The notes under the pieces were generated by a model. It did no database searches. It saw only the letters and a program-made list of their open reading frames with translations, and had not been told where the DNA came from. 64,000 bases of DNA from Enchytraeus crypticus (lineage: Eukaryota; Annelida; Clitellata; Enchytraeida; Enchytraeidae). The translations under genes were made by a program, and so were the position numbers. Each line of letters begins with the position of its first letter. Within the stretch, counting starts at the first letter, position 1. Below, piece by piece: positions 54,394 through 64,000 of the stretch. The stretch is from contig CAJHZI010000780.1 in NCBI GenBank assembly GCA_905160935.1, positions 215,001 through 279,000 on the forward strand. Direction: 5' to 3'.

Positions 54394-56382
54394 CTACTCC
54401 GTGTCCATCTTAGCGTTATAGGCGTCCAGCTGAGCATCCAGATCCTCCTTCGTCAGGTTCTTCTTACGATCTCCGTCCCCCCTTCCTCTTCCACCACGGA
54501 ACCCACCCCCACCACGCCCCCTGCCTGCGCCTCCACGCCCAAACCCACCCCGGCCTCCCCTCGAAGAACGAAAGCCACCCCCACCGCTGGATCCCCGGGG
54601 CCTGAAAGAGCTTCTCTGAACCGGGATGGGTCCAATACGACTGGAGAGGGGCTGGGTGGGGGCCGGGTCTCCCCCCACCAGAACAATCTTCATGGGCTGT
54701 TGATCGAGCGGAACGTTGTTGTACTGTTTGTAGGCTCTGACAGCATCCGCGCTGTTCTCAAATATGATCTCAGCCGTGCCGAGAGATCTGCCTGATCTGT
54801 AATCAATTAATCAAAAATTTACAAGTAAATCAATCAATCAGTCAGTCACTCAATTAGAAGTAAATCAATCAATCAATTATTTATACTTCAATTAATCAAA
54901 GCTCTGACAGCGTCTTGACTGTTCTAAAATATGATCTCAGCCGTTCCAAGAGATCTGCCTGATCTGTAATCAATTAATCAACCAATTTGAAGTAAATCGA
55001 TCAATCAATCAATTAATTATTAAGAAATCAATTGAAGCTCTAAGAAGCATAAGAAAATTAAAGAAGCACAAGAAAATTAAAGAAGCACAAGAAAATTAAA
55101 GAAGCACAAGAAAATTAAAGAAGCACAAGAAAATTAAAGAAGCACAAGAAAATTAAAGAAGCACAAGAAAAGCACTTCTTTACAAGTTTTAAAAGACTTC
55201 TGGATATAATGGTTATACATGCAAATAATTAATTAATAGTTAGGTCACGTAAAGATTTTCATATCTAAGGCTACAACATAGTTTAACGTCAGTTTCTTGT
55301 CACGACAACATGTCACAGGAAAATTAAAAATATAAAGACACACAAGAACCTAGCTAGGTATTTATTAACTTTTATTTTAAAGTTGTACTAGAACCCAGCT
55401 AGGGGTTTATTAACTTTTTCACAAAGGCGCACTAGAACCTAGCTAGGCATTTTATTAACTTTTCTGAAGAGTGATAGAACTTGCAGCAATTTCTCTCTTT
55501 TAGACTAGACTATAATAAAAGTTACAGAACTTGACCCAGAGATGTATTGAGTAACTACATTAATCTTTAAATCTCAAATTTAAATTTAATTTAAATTTCA
55601 AATTTAAATGTCGTAGTATTTTGCATTTCATATTTTTTATTCAGACAAATTGATACAAAAAACATCAAAAGAAGGTCTAATCAAATCCTGATTCTAGTTA
55701 AACAGAGATGATGATATTTAACTATATAATTTAAGAGATGATGAAGATATTTAGAAAAATAGCTATTATAAATTTATTTTATTTACTAATAGCTTTTTTA
55801 ATTACAACATTAATGTAGACAAAGTCAATTAAAAATTAAGTAACACGAATTACAGTGAGATGATCAACTATATTGATAGATCTATCACTTTTAATACCAC
55901 ATTTTAAACCAATTCTTAATATTCAATTTTCAAGTACAACAATGATCTTACTTGTCATAGTGAACTGCGGCTTTCTTCAAGTATCCAAATTCACCGAATA
56001 ATTCGTTGATATCGGAATCGTTGACGGTGAAAGCCAGATTAGAGATCATTAGAGTGCCTTCCTTAGAGGAGGCTCTATCGAAAGCCGGCACGGCAGCCGG
56101 TGGTCTCGCTACAGGCCGACTGTTTGGTCCATCGTACATATCGTGCTGCCATACGTCAGGCATTTGAGTCGGTCTATTGTACGGCTGCTGTGGCCTTCTT
56201 GCCTGTACGCCGCCCCGAACTACCCCTCCTCCGAACCCCCGGCCCCCTCGTCCGCCACTTCTGAAGCCACCACGGGGCGATCGTCCACTGCCGCCTCCAC
56301 CCCGGCCTCTACTTCCACCGCCGGGCTTTCGGTTTGCCTTGATGATATCGTCCAAGCTCATATCCATCTTATCAGTAGCCAT
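54394..56382 (-). CDS. ALYREF: ALYREF/THOC4-type mRNA export adaptor, 2 exons
   Basis: A nuclear adaptor that joins spliced mRNA and the TREX helicase UAP56/DDX39B to the export receptor. Exons 55952-56382 and 54394-54796 join in phase 2, giving 277 residues. The N-terminal UAP56-binding motif is intact ([16 protein letters not shown]), followed by an RGG-rich arm, then the RRM ([34 protein letters not shown]), a second RGG-rich arm and the C-terminal UAP56-binding motif [15 protein letters not shown]. The intron cuts the RRM after HYDK, before SGRSLGTA. The length is near that of vertebrate ALYREF. The start is the first ATG of the conserved motif; codons upstream are in frame but lack an ATG. 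Confidence 0.95.
54797..54985 (-). repeat. Ghost copy of ALYREF exon 2 start
   Basis: About 54898-54985 repeats 54733-54815, including GAGATCTGCCTGATCTGTAA and the AATCAATTAATCAA tail. About 75 coding bases are copied behind the same acceptor and TTGA-type repeat. Confidence 0.87.
55038..55172. repeat. Minisatellite, AAGCACAAGAAAATTAAAG unit
   Basis: Seven almost identical 19-base units in the ALYREF intron; looks recent. Confidence 0.92.
55846..55912 (-). mobile_element. SINE-B 3' fragment
   Basis: CGAATTACAGTGAGATGATC to TTTTAATACCACATTTTAAACC, about 40 bases from the ALYREF exon 1 donor. Confidence 0.6.
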
Positions 56383-58424
56383 TCGATCGGATTTCTGATT
56401 CAAGTGTTAGGTAGAACTAGAAATAAAAGACTGCGAGTTAAAAAACACAAACAAAGCCTGAATGTTTTCAAACCCGGATGAGGCGAAGAACCGCAATAAG
56501 AATGGAGCAAAAACAACATGGATGCAAACATTTTTAATTTTTACCTAACTGCACGCAATTGTACTGGTTCAGATAGACATGAAGACTTGCAATTACAGTC
56601 ATTAACCGTTAAGTTCTTGATGCTTAAACATGTAATGTTATAATTCCATCATTTCAGCCGTATTCTAGAGCTGTATAGTAGTATAATTGTATATTTTAAC
56701 CAAAGAACATAACATGACAACAATTAGAGTGCAACTGTCGTACGTGACAACATCAAGCACTATTGAGACAAATCCTAAGTGGCGGAAATTCCAGAATCCA
56801 CAAAACTAGCCCAAAGATAGAGAATTAAAGAAAAAATGTTTACGTGCTGGTCGCAATTCATAAACATATCATGGACGGAAACGAGAGATGATACTTGTAA
56901 GGCATGGAATGTGTAAAGGTGGGTCTTTAATTGCCTATGGATGGCGAAAAAATCGATTAGATAGCTTAGAACATGAAGATAAGCTAGTCCTCACAAATAA
57001 TCTAGAAGACTGATTCACAGAAGCCTGCATCACTTTATTTAAGTGAGAGACACGCATTTCTTTAAAGTTTTCGTGGAAATGGATTTGTAGGTTGAAGATT
57101 TTCTTTCACCAATTGCAGATCCTTTACAAATAATAAAAAGGCGTCTATATCATGTACACCTGTCCGAACTTCCTTCATTTCATGACTAACTTGAACCGAT
57201 AATATTGTAAATTTATTTCCTTCTAATTAATGATCTTATTTAATACTTTGTTTTAGTATTGATCCATTACTTCTCTAATCGTATTGTTGTTGTTGTTCTC
57301 AGTGTCAAAATTATGCCGACACCAGATGGATGAATTTTATGGCTTTTCCATAAAAGGTTTAACGTTCAGACAAACAGCACAGCTTTATGAAAGATGCAAC
57401 TTAACAAGTTTTGTTTTGTTTATTTAACTTAATTATACTGGTTCAGGAAGCCATAAAGACTTGTAGCACCAGTCCAGCCGTAATTTCATACCTTAATACA
57501 TAGAGACTGTAAAGGAAAATTTTTTATAACAAAGCATATAATAAAAGATTTATTTTATCGTTTGCAAGAATTTAATAAATTTAATTATTTTATTTAAATT
57601 ATTAACAGTCAAGCTCACACAAGAGACGTATTTCACGAGAAGCATATGCAACTCATAAAAGTATTACAATAAGAAAGAGACAGAACAGCCTGCAATTTAT
57701 AATTTAAATCAAAACCAGATTAACCCATAAAACCTGGTCAATCTACAGAACCAAGACTACAAAGCGAAATTAACCAACAAAACCAGATTAACCCACAAAA
57801 GGCTTCAGTCTACAATTTAAAATCAGAAAAGCCAACAATTTATGTCAAGCATGCTATTCACTCGGCCATCCAAGAATTCATTCAGCCATAAACCTTTCAG
57901 TTAACTAAAATAAGAAATACAATTTTAATCTCTGACCTCGGATCTACCAAGAGAGATCAACAGATAGAAAGATAGAGAGAGACACAGAGAGATAGAGAGA
58001 CACAGAGAGATAGAGCGATACAGAGAAAAGAAAGAGATAGAGATATACAGAGAGATAGAGACACATATAGATACAGTGAGATAGAGACACACGAGAGAGC
58101 AGAAGTTTGACTCCTTCGATTGAATTCTGTTGAAAATCTCGAAATGACAGGTTGTCAAAAAACCCGAAAGTCACTACAGAATTTCTAAATTCTATAAACT
58201 GCAACTCCGACCTCCATTTTAATGTATTTCTATACAACAATAACAACTCCACAACAGTCTAAAACAGGACATTACTACAAAAATTAGTAGTTATACAGAG
58301 ATGAGTATTAAAACACCTTAGTAGTATTATACTCTACATGCAACAGTACATCATGATTATATCTATGAAATGGCATCTCCTAATATATAAATCAAATGAC
58401 ACGCTGGGAATAGGTCCAGGAGTA
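56383..58424. other. Intergenic region, ALYREF promoter side and kinase 3' side
   Basis: No exon found. 56716-56870 is an element K copy; 57950-58095 is a GA/GATA-rich tract. The ALYREF promoter and 5'UTR should be in about 56383-56600; I see no clear TATA box. Confidence 0.5.
56716..56870 (+). mobile_element. Element K copy
   Basis: ACAACAATTAGAGTGCAACT, CAAGCACTATTGAGACAAAT and AGAATTAAAGAAAAAATG; internal deletion. Confidence 0.6.
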
Positions 58425-61400
58425 TCAGCTGAGTCCTTGAAGGATCTTGGACTTGTGTTCCAGATAGAGCTCCTTCATTCCTTCCATGTCCCTACTCGCG
58501 TCCAACACCTGCACATGTGCAAAAAAGATGGATGCACAATATTAGCAATACAAATGAAATTTATTTTGCATTTTCTGGTGGAAAGTGTTAAATATATTTC
58601 TATCACTACTGTTAGGCATAGAACGTAGAGATGTAAAGCTAAAGCTAGGGTTAATGTCAGTTTCCTCACTCGAAAGCAATGTCGGTGATGGGCGAGCCCA
58701 GCATTTGAACCCCACACCATCTGATCCGTGGTCGAGTATCTTACCGACTTCGTCACTGGCTCCAGCCAAAAACTGTTACATTACTATGTTACATGTAACA
58801 AATACTAGTATTCATTTTCATAATCTTATACTATCTTTCATATCTATTTACAGTAATGTAACAGTTTTTAATAGAGTGATTACTCAGCTAATTATAATTA
58901 ATAATAAATTAATAATTAAATTATAATTAATTAATAATTGATAATATATTCATAATTTAGTAATAGCAAGCAATGATAATATAATAATATAATAATTAAG
59001 GACTTATTAATTATTATAAGGACTTCAATTAATCAATCAATATTAAGAAATAGTTAAATATTAAATACCTAATAAAAATGAATAGTAACTTGCTTTTGTA
59101 TCTACTACCAAAATAAATATATTTTTAAAAATATACAGCATGACTACGAGATTCTTTGCTAGTATTCGACTCAGACTAAGATTTAAATGAATGCAATGGT
59201 GTGGGCATATGTGATTGGTGTCAGACAGAGACGATTGAAGAAGGTCTATTTGTATCGCGACCCTGGTTAAACTGGGATTCTAGAGAAGATGATGATAATT
59301 TGACTAGACCAGGATAAGCTAGAAAGGCTCTCACCAGTAGGGGTCCAGGAGAACGGTGGGGTCCCTCTCCCATCAGCCAGTCCTCATGTAGATCATGTAG
59401 GTCCTTGATGAAATCCTGCCAGTACACAAACATACATCATGTGTTACATCACATCATATGTTAAATGCATAACAATGTGCACATCATCTTATGTGTTACA
59501 CCACATTATATCATGTGTTACAACACATTATCTTACGTGTAACACATCATCTCATGTGTAACATACACATTATATTATGTTTTACAACGCATTATCTAAG
59601 TGTTACACACATCACTTCACGAGTTGAATAAATGCATCTGTTACGATTGTGTATCGAGTAATTAACTGAACCAAAATTTACAAAATTAAATAAGAGACTT
59701 CAAATTAGAGGCTTTGCAGTTTATTAAAAAATATTATAAAGTGATGCATGACACAAACTCACAGCGACAAAGTGGAATAGAAACAGATGAAATAGCAGTA
59801 TACCACGCTCATTCACTAAATTACTCACGCGCTCACTTGCAGGCTACTTACATATGGCACTTGGGCTTCTTCTTTACGATCTCTCACTTTGATTCTCTCA
59901 AAACAAACCTCAGGACTTGCTCGTAGATACACTGAAAAACACCACAATCTTACTCGTTATTTTAAGAGAAACTGTAATACACTGCAAAACACCACAATCT
60001 TACTCATTATAGTTATTTTAAGAGAAACTGTAATACACTGCAAAACACCACAATCTTACTCATTATAGTTATTTTAAGAGAAACTGTCATACACTGGAAA
60101 AAATTCAATACCTTATTCATTATAGTTATTTAGTACACTGTGGCACGACAAAGAAAGTAAATAACTAGTACTCTAAATAAAATTTCATAACCTGAAAGAT
60201 GGAATCACAAAATTAAAATTCTTAGACAAGTACCAATGAAATAGCATTATAGAGAGAGTAATAAATTAATATGTTAATTTAATATCACTAATAGCAACAC
60301 CTCGTCCTATGTCTGAATTGAAGCATGAATGCAAATGGGTCAATATAGGACTCTACTGGATCGTAAAAATGAATACTAGTAATTAAATTTTAATTAATAT
60401 TAAATTTTCAATTAATTTTGAATGTTTAGAAATAAATCATCCTTAAGAGTTTGGCACATGTGCTGCATCAAATCATCCGTGAAGAGTTATTAACCAGTAT
60501 GCTACGAGCAAGAGTATGCAATGAGAATCCACCATTCTTAGTAAGGACAGGACGGTTAAAAGCAGAAGAGAAGACGATACCAAACAGATCGACTTTGATC
60601 CGATAGGCTGCGACAATGTTCTGAAACCATTCGTCAAAGACTGTGTGCTCAACAGCGCTCAGTGACCCTCTACAGAGAACAAACAAACAATACAAAGAAG
60701 CAAACAAACAATACCAACATTTAAATAAGTAACAATCCAACAAAAATTCTGTTAAAAGCCACATTTAATAATAATACAGAATTCGTTAAATTATTCTAAT
60801 TGTTATTTATTACATGTCTTTCATTTTATTACATTTAATACACTTTTGTTTTTACTTAGAATAATGGCAAAGAGAAGATTAAAAGCAGAAAAAACTTGGT
60901 CCAACCTTCTCAAAGCATTCTCAGCAAACAGATATCTGGTGCTAAACAGAGATCTCTCAAGCATTCGAACAGGAGCCTTCTGCAAATAAAAACAGCGAGA
61001 TATCGGATTGATTAACACAGGCATGATTAACACAGACATGATTAACACAGACTTGATTAACACAGGCATCAATAATAATATAATTTTAAATAATCATTAT
61101 TCGGGATCTCATCAGTGTACGAATCTACTGAGACAGGTGCAAGCCGTGCCAACTCAATTAATTATTTGATTAATGAGAAAATAAGAAATGCGAAGAAATT
61201 GTGAGAATACAATCAATAAAATAAGAATAGCGGAGGAGTAGAGGACGTACAACTGGAGAAGTGTGCATGCCAGTGCGTGTGAGACAAGTGAAGTGGTTGA
61301 ACATGTAAGTCCATCGCTCAGGCTTCTCATACAGGTATTGCTGTTGTATTAATCAATCGATCAGTCAATCAATCTATCTATTAATCAATCAATAAGTCAA

Positions 61401-63491
61401 CCAATCAATCTTTCAAGCAATCAATTCACCACACCATCTATCAGTCAATCAGTTATTCAAACAGTACACCTAAAGAATAACAATCGTTAAATGTACTAGA
61501 CTAGACTCCAGGAATAGCTACAAAAATTTTTACGAATGGAATGGTGTAGGCATTTTGTGATTTTGCGGACAGAGAAGATTGAAGAAGGTCCATTTGTATC
61601 ACAACCCTGGTTGAACTGGGATTCTAAGGAAGATGATGATGAAATGTACTGGATTATAAAATGCAGGAACAGCTTTAACATTACACTGAAACATCATAAA
61701 GCAAGTTTATCATACAAGTACATAAGAACAAATGGTGGCAATAAGAAAGAGAGGCTCAATCTACTATATTCCTAGGTAACTGTTCAATAAGAGTATTAAT
61801 TTATTATATTGTTAAACTAACGGTATAGCTACGTTTAATATCTTTATTCAAAATCAAACTAACATCAGTCAAAAATTAGTTTAACTAAAAATTTATTAAA
61901 ATATTAAATTTAAAAAATATTTCAACTTATAAACTATAATTTATTATTTAAAATTATTAATTATCAAATTCTTTTTCCACGTAACATATCGTTAGTGAGG
62001 CAGAATCAATTACACTTTGCTTTCACTATTTTAAATTTCATCAAATTAATGCTATATGATTTTATTTTCATCATATTAATAGCTAAATGCCAAAAAACTA
62101 CTTCAGTGTCACACCCAAGAGTTGATCAATACTGATAGCCAGTGGTTAAATTGAGAATTTAGAGCTACAAGAACGGTCAGAATCTTTCGTGCCCTCCTGT
62201 AATGTATTTACCATTCTCCTGGAATCTAATGCGGGCCCCTAGCAGGGGTAAGCACCAGAAAAAATGAATAGTAGTTGTAGAATGCACTTATGTGTACAAG
62301 CAACACTTGTAATCGTAGGTGCTGGAAAAAGAAGGCATCAAACTAGTCCCAATCCACTCCACTAAAAGTGATCTATGACTACGAGAGCTAGGAGAACTGA
62401 GTTCTCTTGCCTCCCCCCACCCACTTAAATCCCTGCTGATAGAGGTCTAGCTCACTTACAAGTCCATTGTGGCCTCTGATGTTAGTCCATGATTCCACAG
62501 GCTCCTTTACAACCTAACAAAAATTAGAATAGATATCATTACATTTGCTCTACTTATTTACTTCGTTCTACAACAGATCAAGAATGATAAATTTAATAGA
62601 TATAGTTTTAATAAACTATACAATAATAGTTTATTAAATAGTTTCAATAGTTTATAATAGAGAATATTAAATAGTTTACATTTCATTGTCTACAAAAACC
62701 TTGATTTACACTATAGAAGAGCACTTAGAAAGGGACTCTTAGTTCACTGCCCACTGGCAGGTCCATGGTAGATAATGCCTCCAATCTTCTCTGTCTTCCG
62801 CTTTCCTCTTCACAAGGAAAGGGACTAAGACAGAAATAAGTAAGACCCTGAAACTAGAATGTTCTAATAATCTCCTGATAATGCAATGTTCATCTAAAAA
62901 AGGCAAAGCGTAATATAAATACACTGAAGAAGTGAAGAGTCTACCTGAACTATGTCAGGAAATGCCTCAAAATAATTCAACAGCGTCGTCTTACCGCAGC
63001 CAATATTTCCCTCAATAGACACCTATAAAAACACAAGAAGTATAAAGTTATAAAACATTCATGAAGGTGGATTTTGGCTGTGCCGATACATTGCGCTTTT
63101 AAATGTCTCAGATCTTCCTACAGCAGCACCAAATTAAAATAATCGTATTATTTCATAATAATTGTTGTGTGTATAGTACTGTTGTAAGTTCTTATTTGTT
63201 ATTTTCTATAGTATAGTAATGACCTAGTGTGACAATTGCAAACACTAAAAAAATCTTTCAGCACTTTAACAAGGATGTCTCCATTTTGCCTTCGAGTGAG
63301 AAAACTTAAATAGTACGAAAATAGCAAATAAATCATATAGCTTAATTGAATACACTATAGAAATTTAAAATTTTGAAGAAAAATTACCAAATGAAGACAA
63401 TTCTAAACAACAGGAAACTATATGAGGATAGAAGTTACCGTAAACTGCTTTTGACTGAAATTAAGCTTTTTCATCATTCCATGTACGCCCT
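58425..63491 (-). CDS. dNK: Deoxyribonucleoside kinase (TK2/dNK family), first exon missing
   Basis: Phosphorylates deoxynucleosides for nucleotide salvage, in mitochondria (TK2) or with broad specificity (insect dNK). Exons in gene order: 63439-63491, 62945-63022, 62460-62513, 61251-61340, 60906-60979, 60581-60669, 59852-59931, 59335-59415, 58425-58508. Every phase fits; about 226 residues are covered. The P-loop GNIGCGKTT, the EPVESWTNIRGHNGL segment, the ERSLFSTRYLFAEN segment and the VYLRASPEVCFERI lid region are all present, then LHEDWLM and a short C-terminus ending GLS. The first exon found begins in phase 1, so at least one exon with the start codon (and any mitochondrial signal) lies upstream, in 63492-64000 or outside the window. 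TK2 against multi-substrate dNK cannot be settled from these motifs alone. Confidence 0.93.
58635..58768 (-). mobile_element. SINE-A copy
   Basis: Full length, in the last intron of the kinase gene, same strand as the gene. Confidence 0.8.
59416..59625 (-). repeat. ATCATGTGTTACA-type repeat before the kinase exon at 59415
   Basis: Imperfect units of about 25-30 bases (CACATTATCTTACGTGTAAC) in the intron; exon sequence is not visibly copied. Confidence 0.7.
59930..60110 (-). repeat. Minisatellite carrying the acceptor of the kinase exon at 59931
   Basis: Four units of about 53-60 bases. In gene sense each reads GTGTTTTGCAG then TGTATTACAG, copying the acceptor and first about five exon bases (TGTAT). 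Confidence 0.85.
61341..61460 (-). repeat. (TTGA)n array before the kinase exon at 61340
   Basis: AATCAATCGATCAGTCAATC on +; in gene sense TTGATTGA-type units running into ATACAACAG. Confidence 0.75.
61565..61640 (+). repeat. Dispersed element D, reversed copy
   Basis: GAAGAAGGTCCATTTGTATC, GGTTGAACTGGGATTCTAAG and GATGATGATG. A similar copy is at 59225-59298. Confidence 0.6.
62735..62825 (-). mobile_element. Tail element E variant
   Basis: TTCACTGCCCACTGGCAGGT and GCCTCCAATCTTCTCTGTCT, as at 20520-20580. Confidence 0.55.
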
Positions 63492-64000
63492 CTGCGGATT
63501 GTGAAATACAAATAATTGAAGACATCAAATACTTTAATATATAATTTTCTGTTTATCTACTAGATCTCTAACATTATACGAACAAACAATAAATGAATAA
63601 AGTACAATAAACACAAGTGGACTTCAAGGAGATATTGGTCTCTTAACCGAAAGCTGAGCAACAATACAACAACAATACGATTAGAGTGCTGCTGTTATCC
63701 ACGACAAAACTAAGCACTGTGGAACCAAATCAAAGCCGATGAGCAGAGTTAGAAGTCCATAAACCGTGCAAGCCAAAACCCCAGTATTCAGTTAAAGGAA
63801 GGGTACTAGCGGAATGGAGGTCTTTACGTGATGGTCTCAGTTCGTGGACATTCGATAGGAAAAATCAAGATCAAAAATGAAAAGCAAGCCTAGGAACAGA
63901 ACCTGCAAATTCTCATCAGAAGTGGGATACCTAACAGACCGGGTAACTGGCTGATCAGTAACTAAAAAGATGCCTTAAAATAGCCAAACAAAAGCTCTAA
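63492..64000. other. Window end, upstream of the kinase exon found
   Basis: 63673-63850 is an element K copy (TTAGAGTGCTGCTGTTATCC, AAGCACTGTGGAACC). No kinase first exon could be supported in the rest. Confidence 0.5.

Noticed and set aside
54394-63491. Operon-like coupling of ALYREF and the kinase
   Set aside because: Same strand, but about 2 kb apart with repeats between and no trans-splice signal that I can identify.

Overview
The window is animal nuclear DNA. It is AT-rich, has spliceosomal introns with GT-AG ends, and is dense in microsatellites, minisatellites and tRNA-derived SINEs. The genes are plain metazoan families, and the repeats plus gene types suggest a (probably marine) invertebrate. 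I cannot name the phylum from the sequence alone. I rebuilt five protein genes exon by exon. In all five the codon phase carries across every internal junction and the reading frame stays open (48 exons, 43 introns). Layout: (1) 2226-12293, + strand: a 14-exon IGF2BP/Imp-type mRNA-binding protein (one RRM plus four KH domains), with a probable 3'UTR to about 13805. (2) 14819-18321, - strand: a three-exon rhodopsin-class GPCR. (3) 24791-48902, - strand: a 20-exon gene for a secreted matrilin-like protein of about 1427 residues, with signal peptide, coiled-coil-like N-terminus, six VWA domains and three EGF domains. Its second intron holds a broken LINE reverse transcriptase in the opposite orientation. 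(4) 54394-56382, - strand: a two-exon ALYREF/THOC4-type mRNA export adaptor. (5) 58425-63491, - strand: a TK2/dNK-type deoxyribonucleoside kinase whose first coding exon was not found. The genes are not an obvious pathway. Two act on mRNA (Imp and ALYREF), one on nucleotide salvage, one in signalling and one in extracellular matrix. Between them lie repeats: at least three tRNA-derived SINE families (19 recognisable SINE-A copies), two further dispersed families, LINE remnants, perfect-hairpin MITE-like elements and many simple repeats. The most striking signal is not a gene. In 18 places a tandem or nearby duplication crosses an exon-intron border and copies the splice site together with a few to about 80 bases of the exon. 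The resulting minisatellites or ghost half-exons each carry an AG acceptor or GT donor. This happens in all five genes. A second pattern is that about 17 of some 44 acceptors have a (TTGA)n array in sense orientation just upstream. TTGAT fits the yUnAy branch-point consensus, so each array offers many candidate branch points. Together these make splice-site-carrying satellites the best candidate here for something undescribed.
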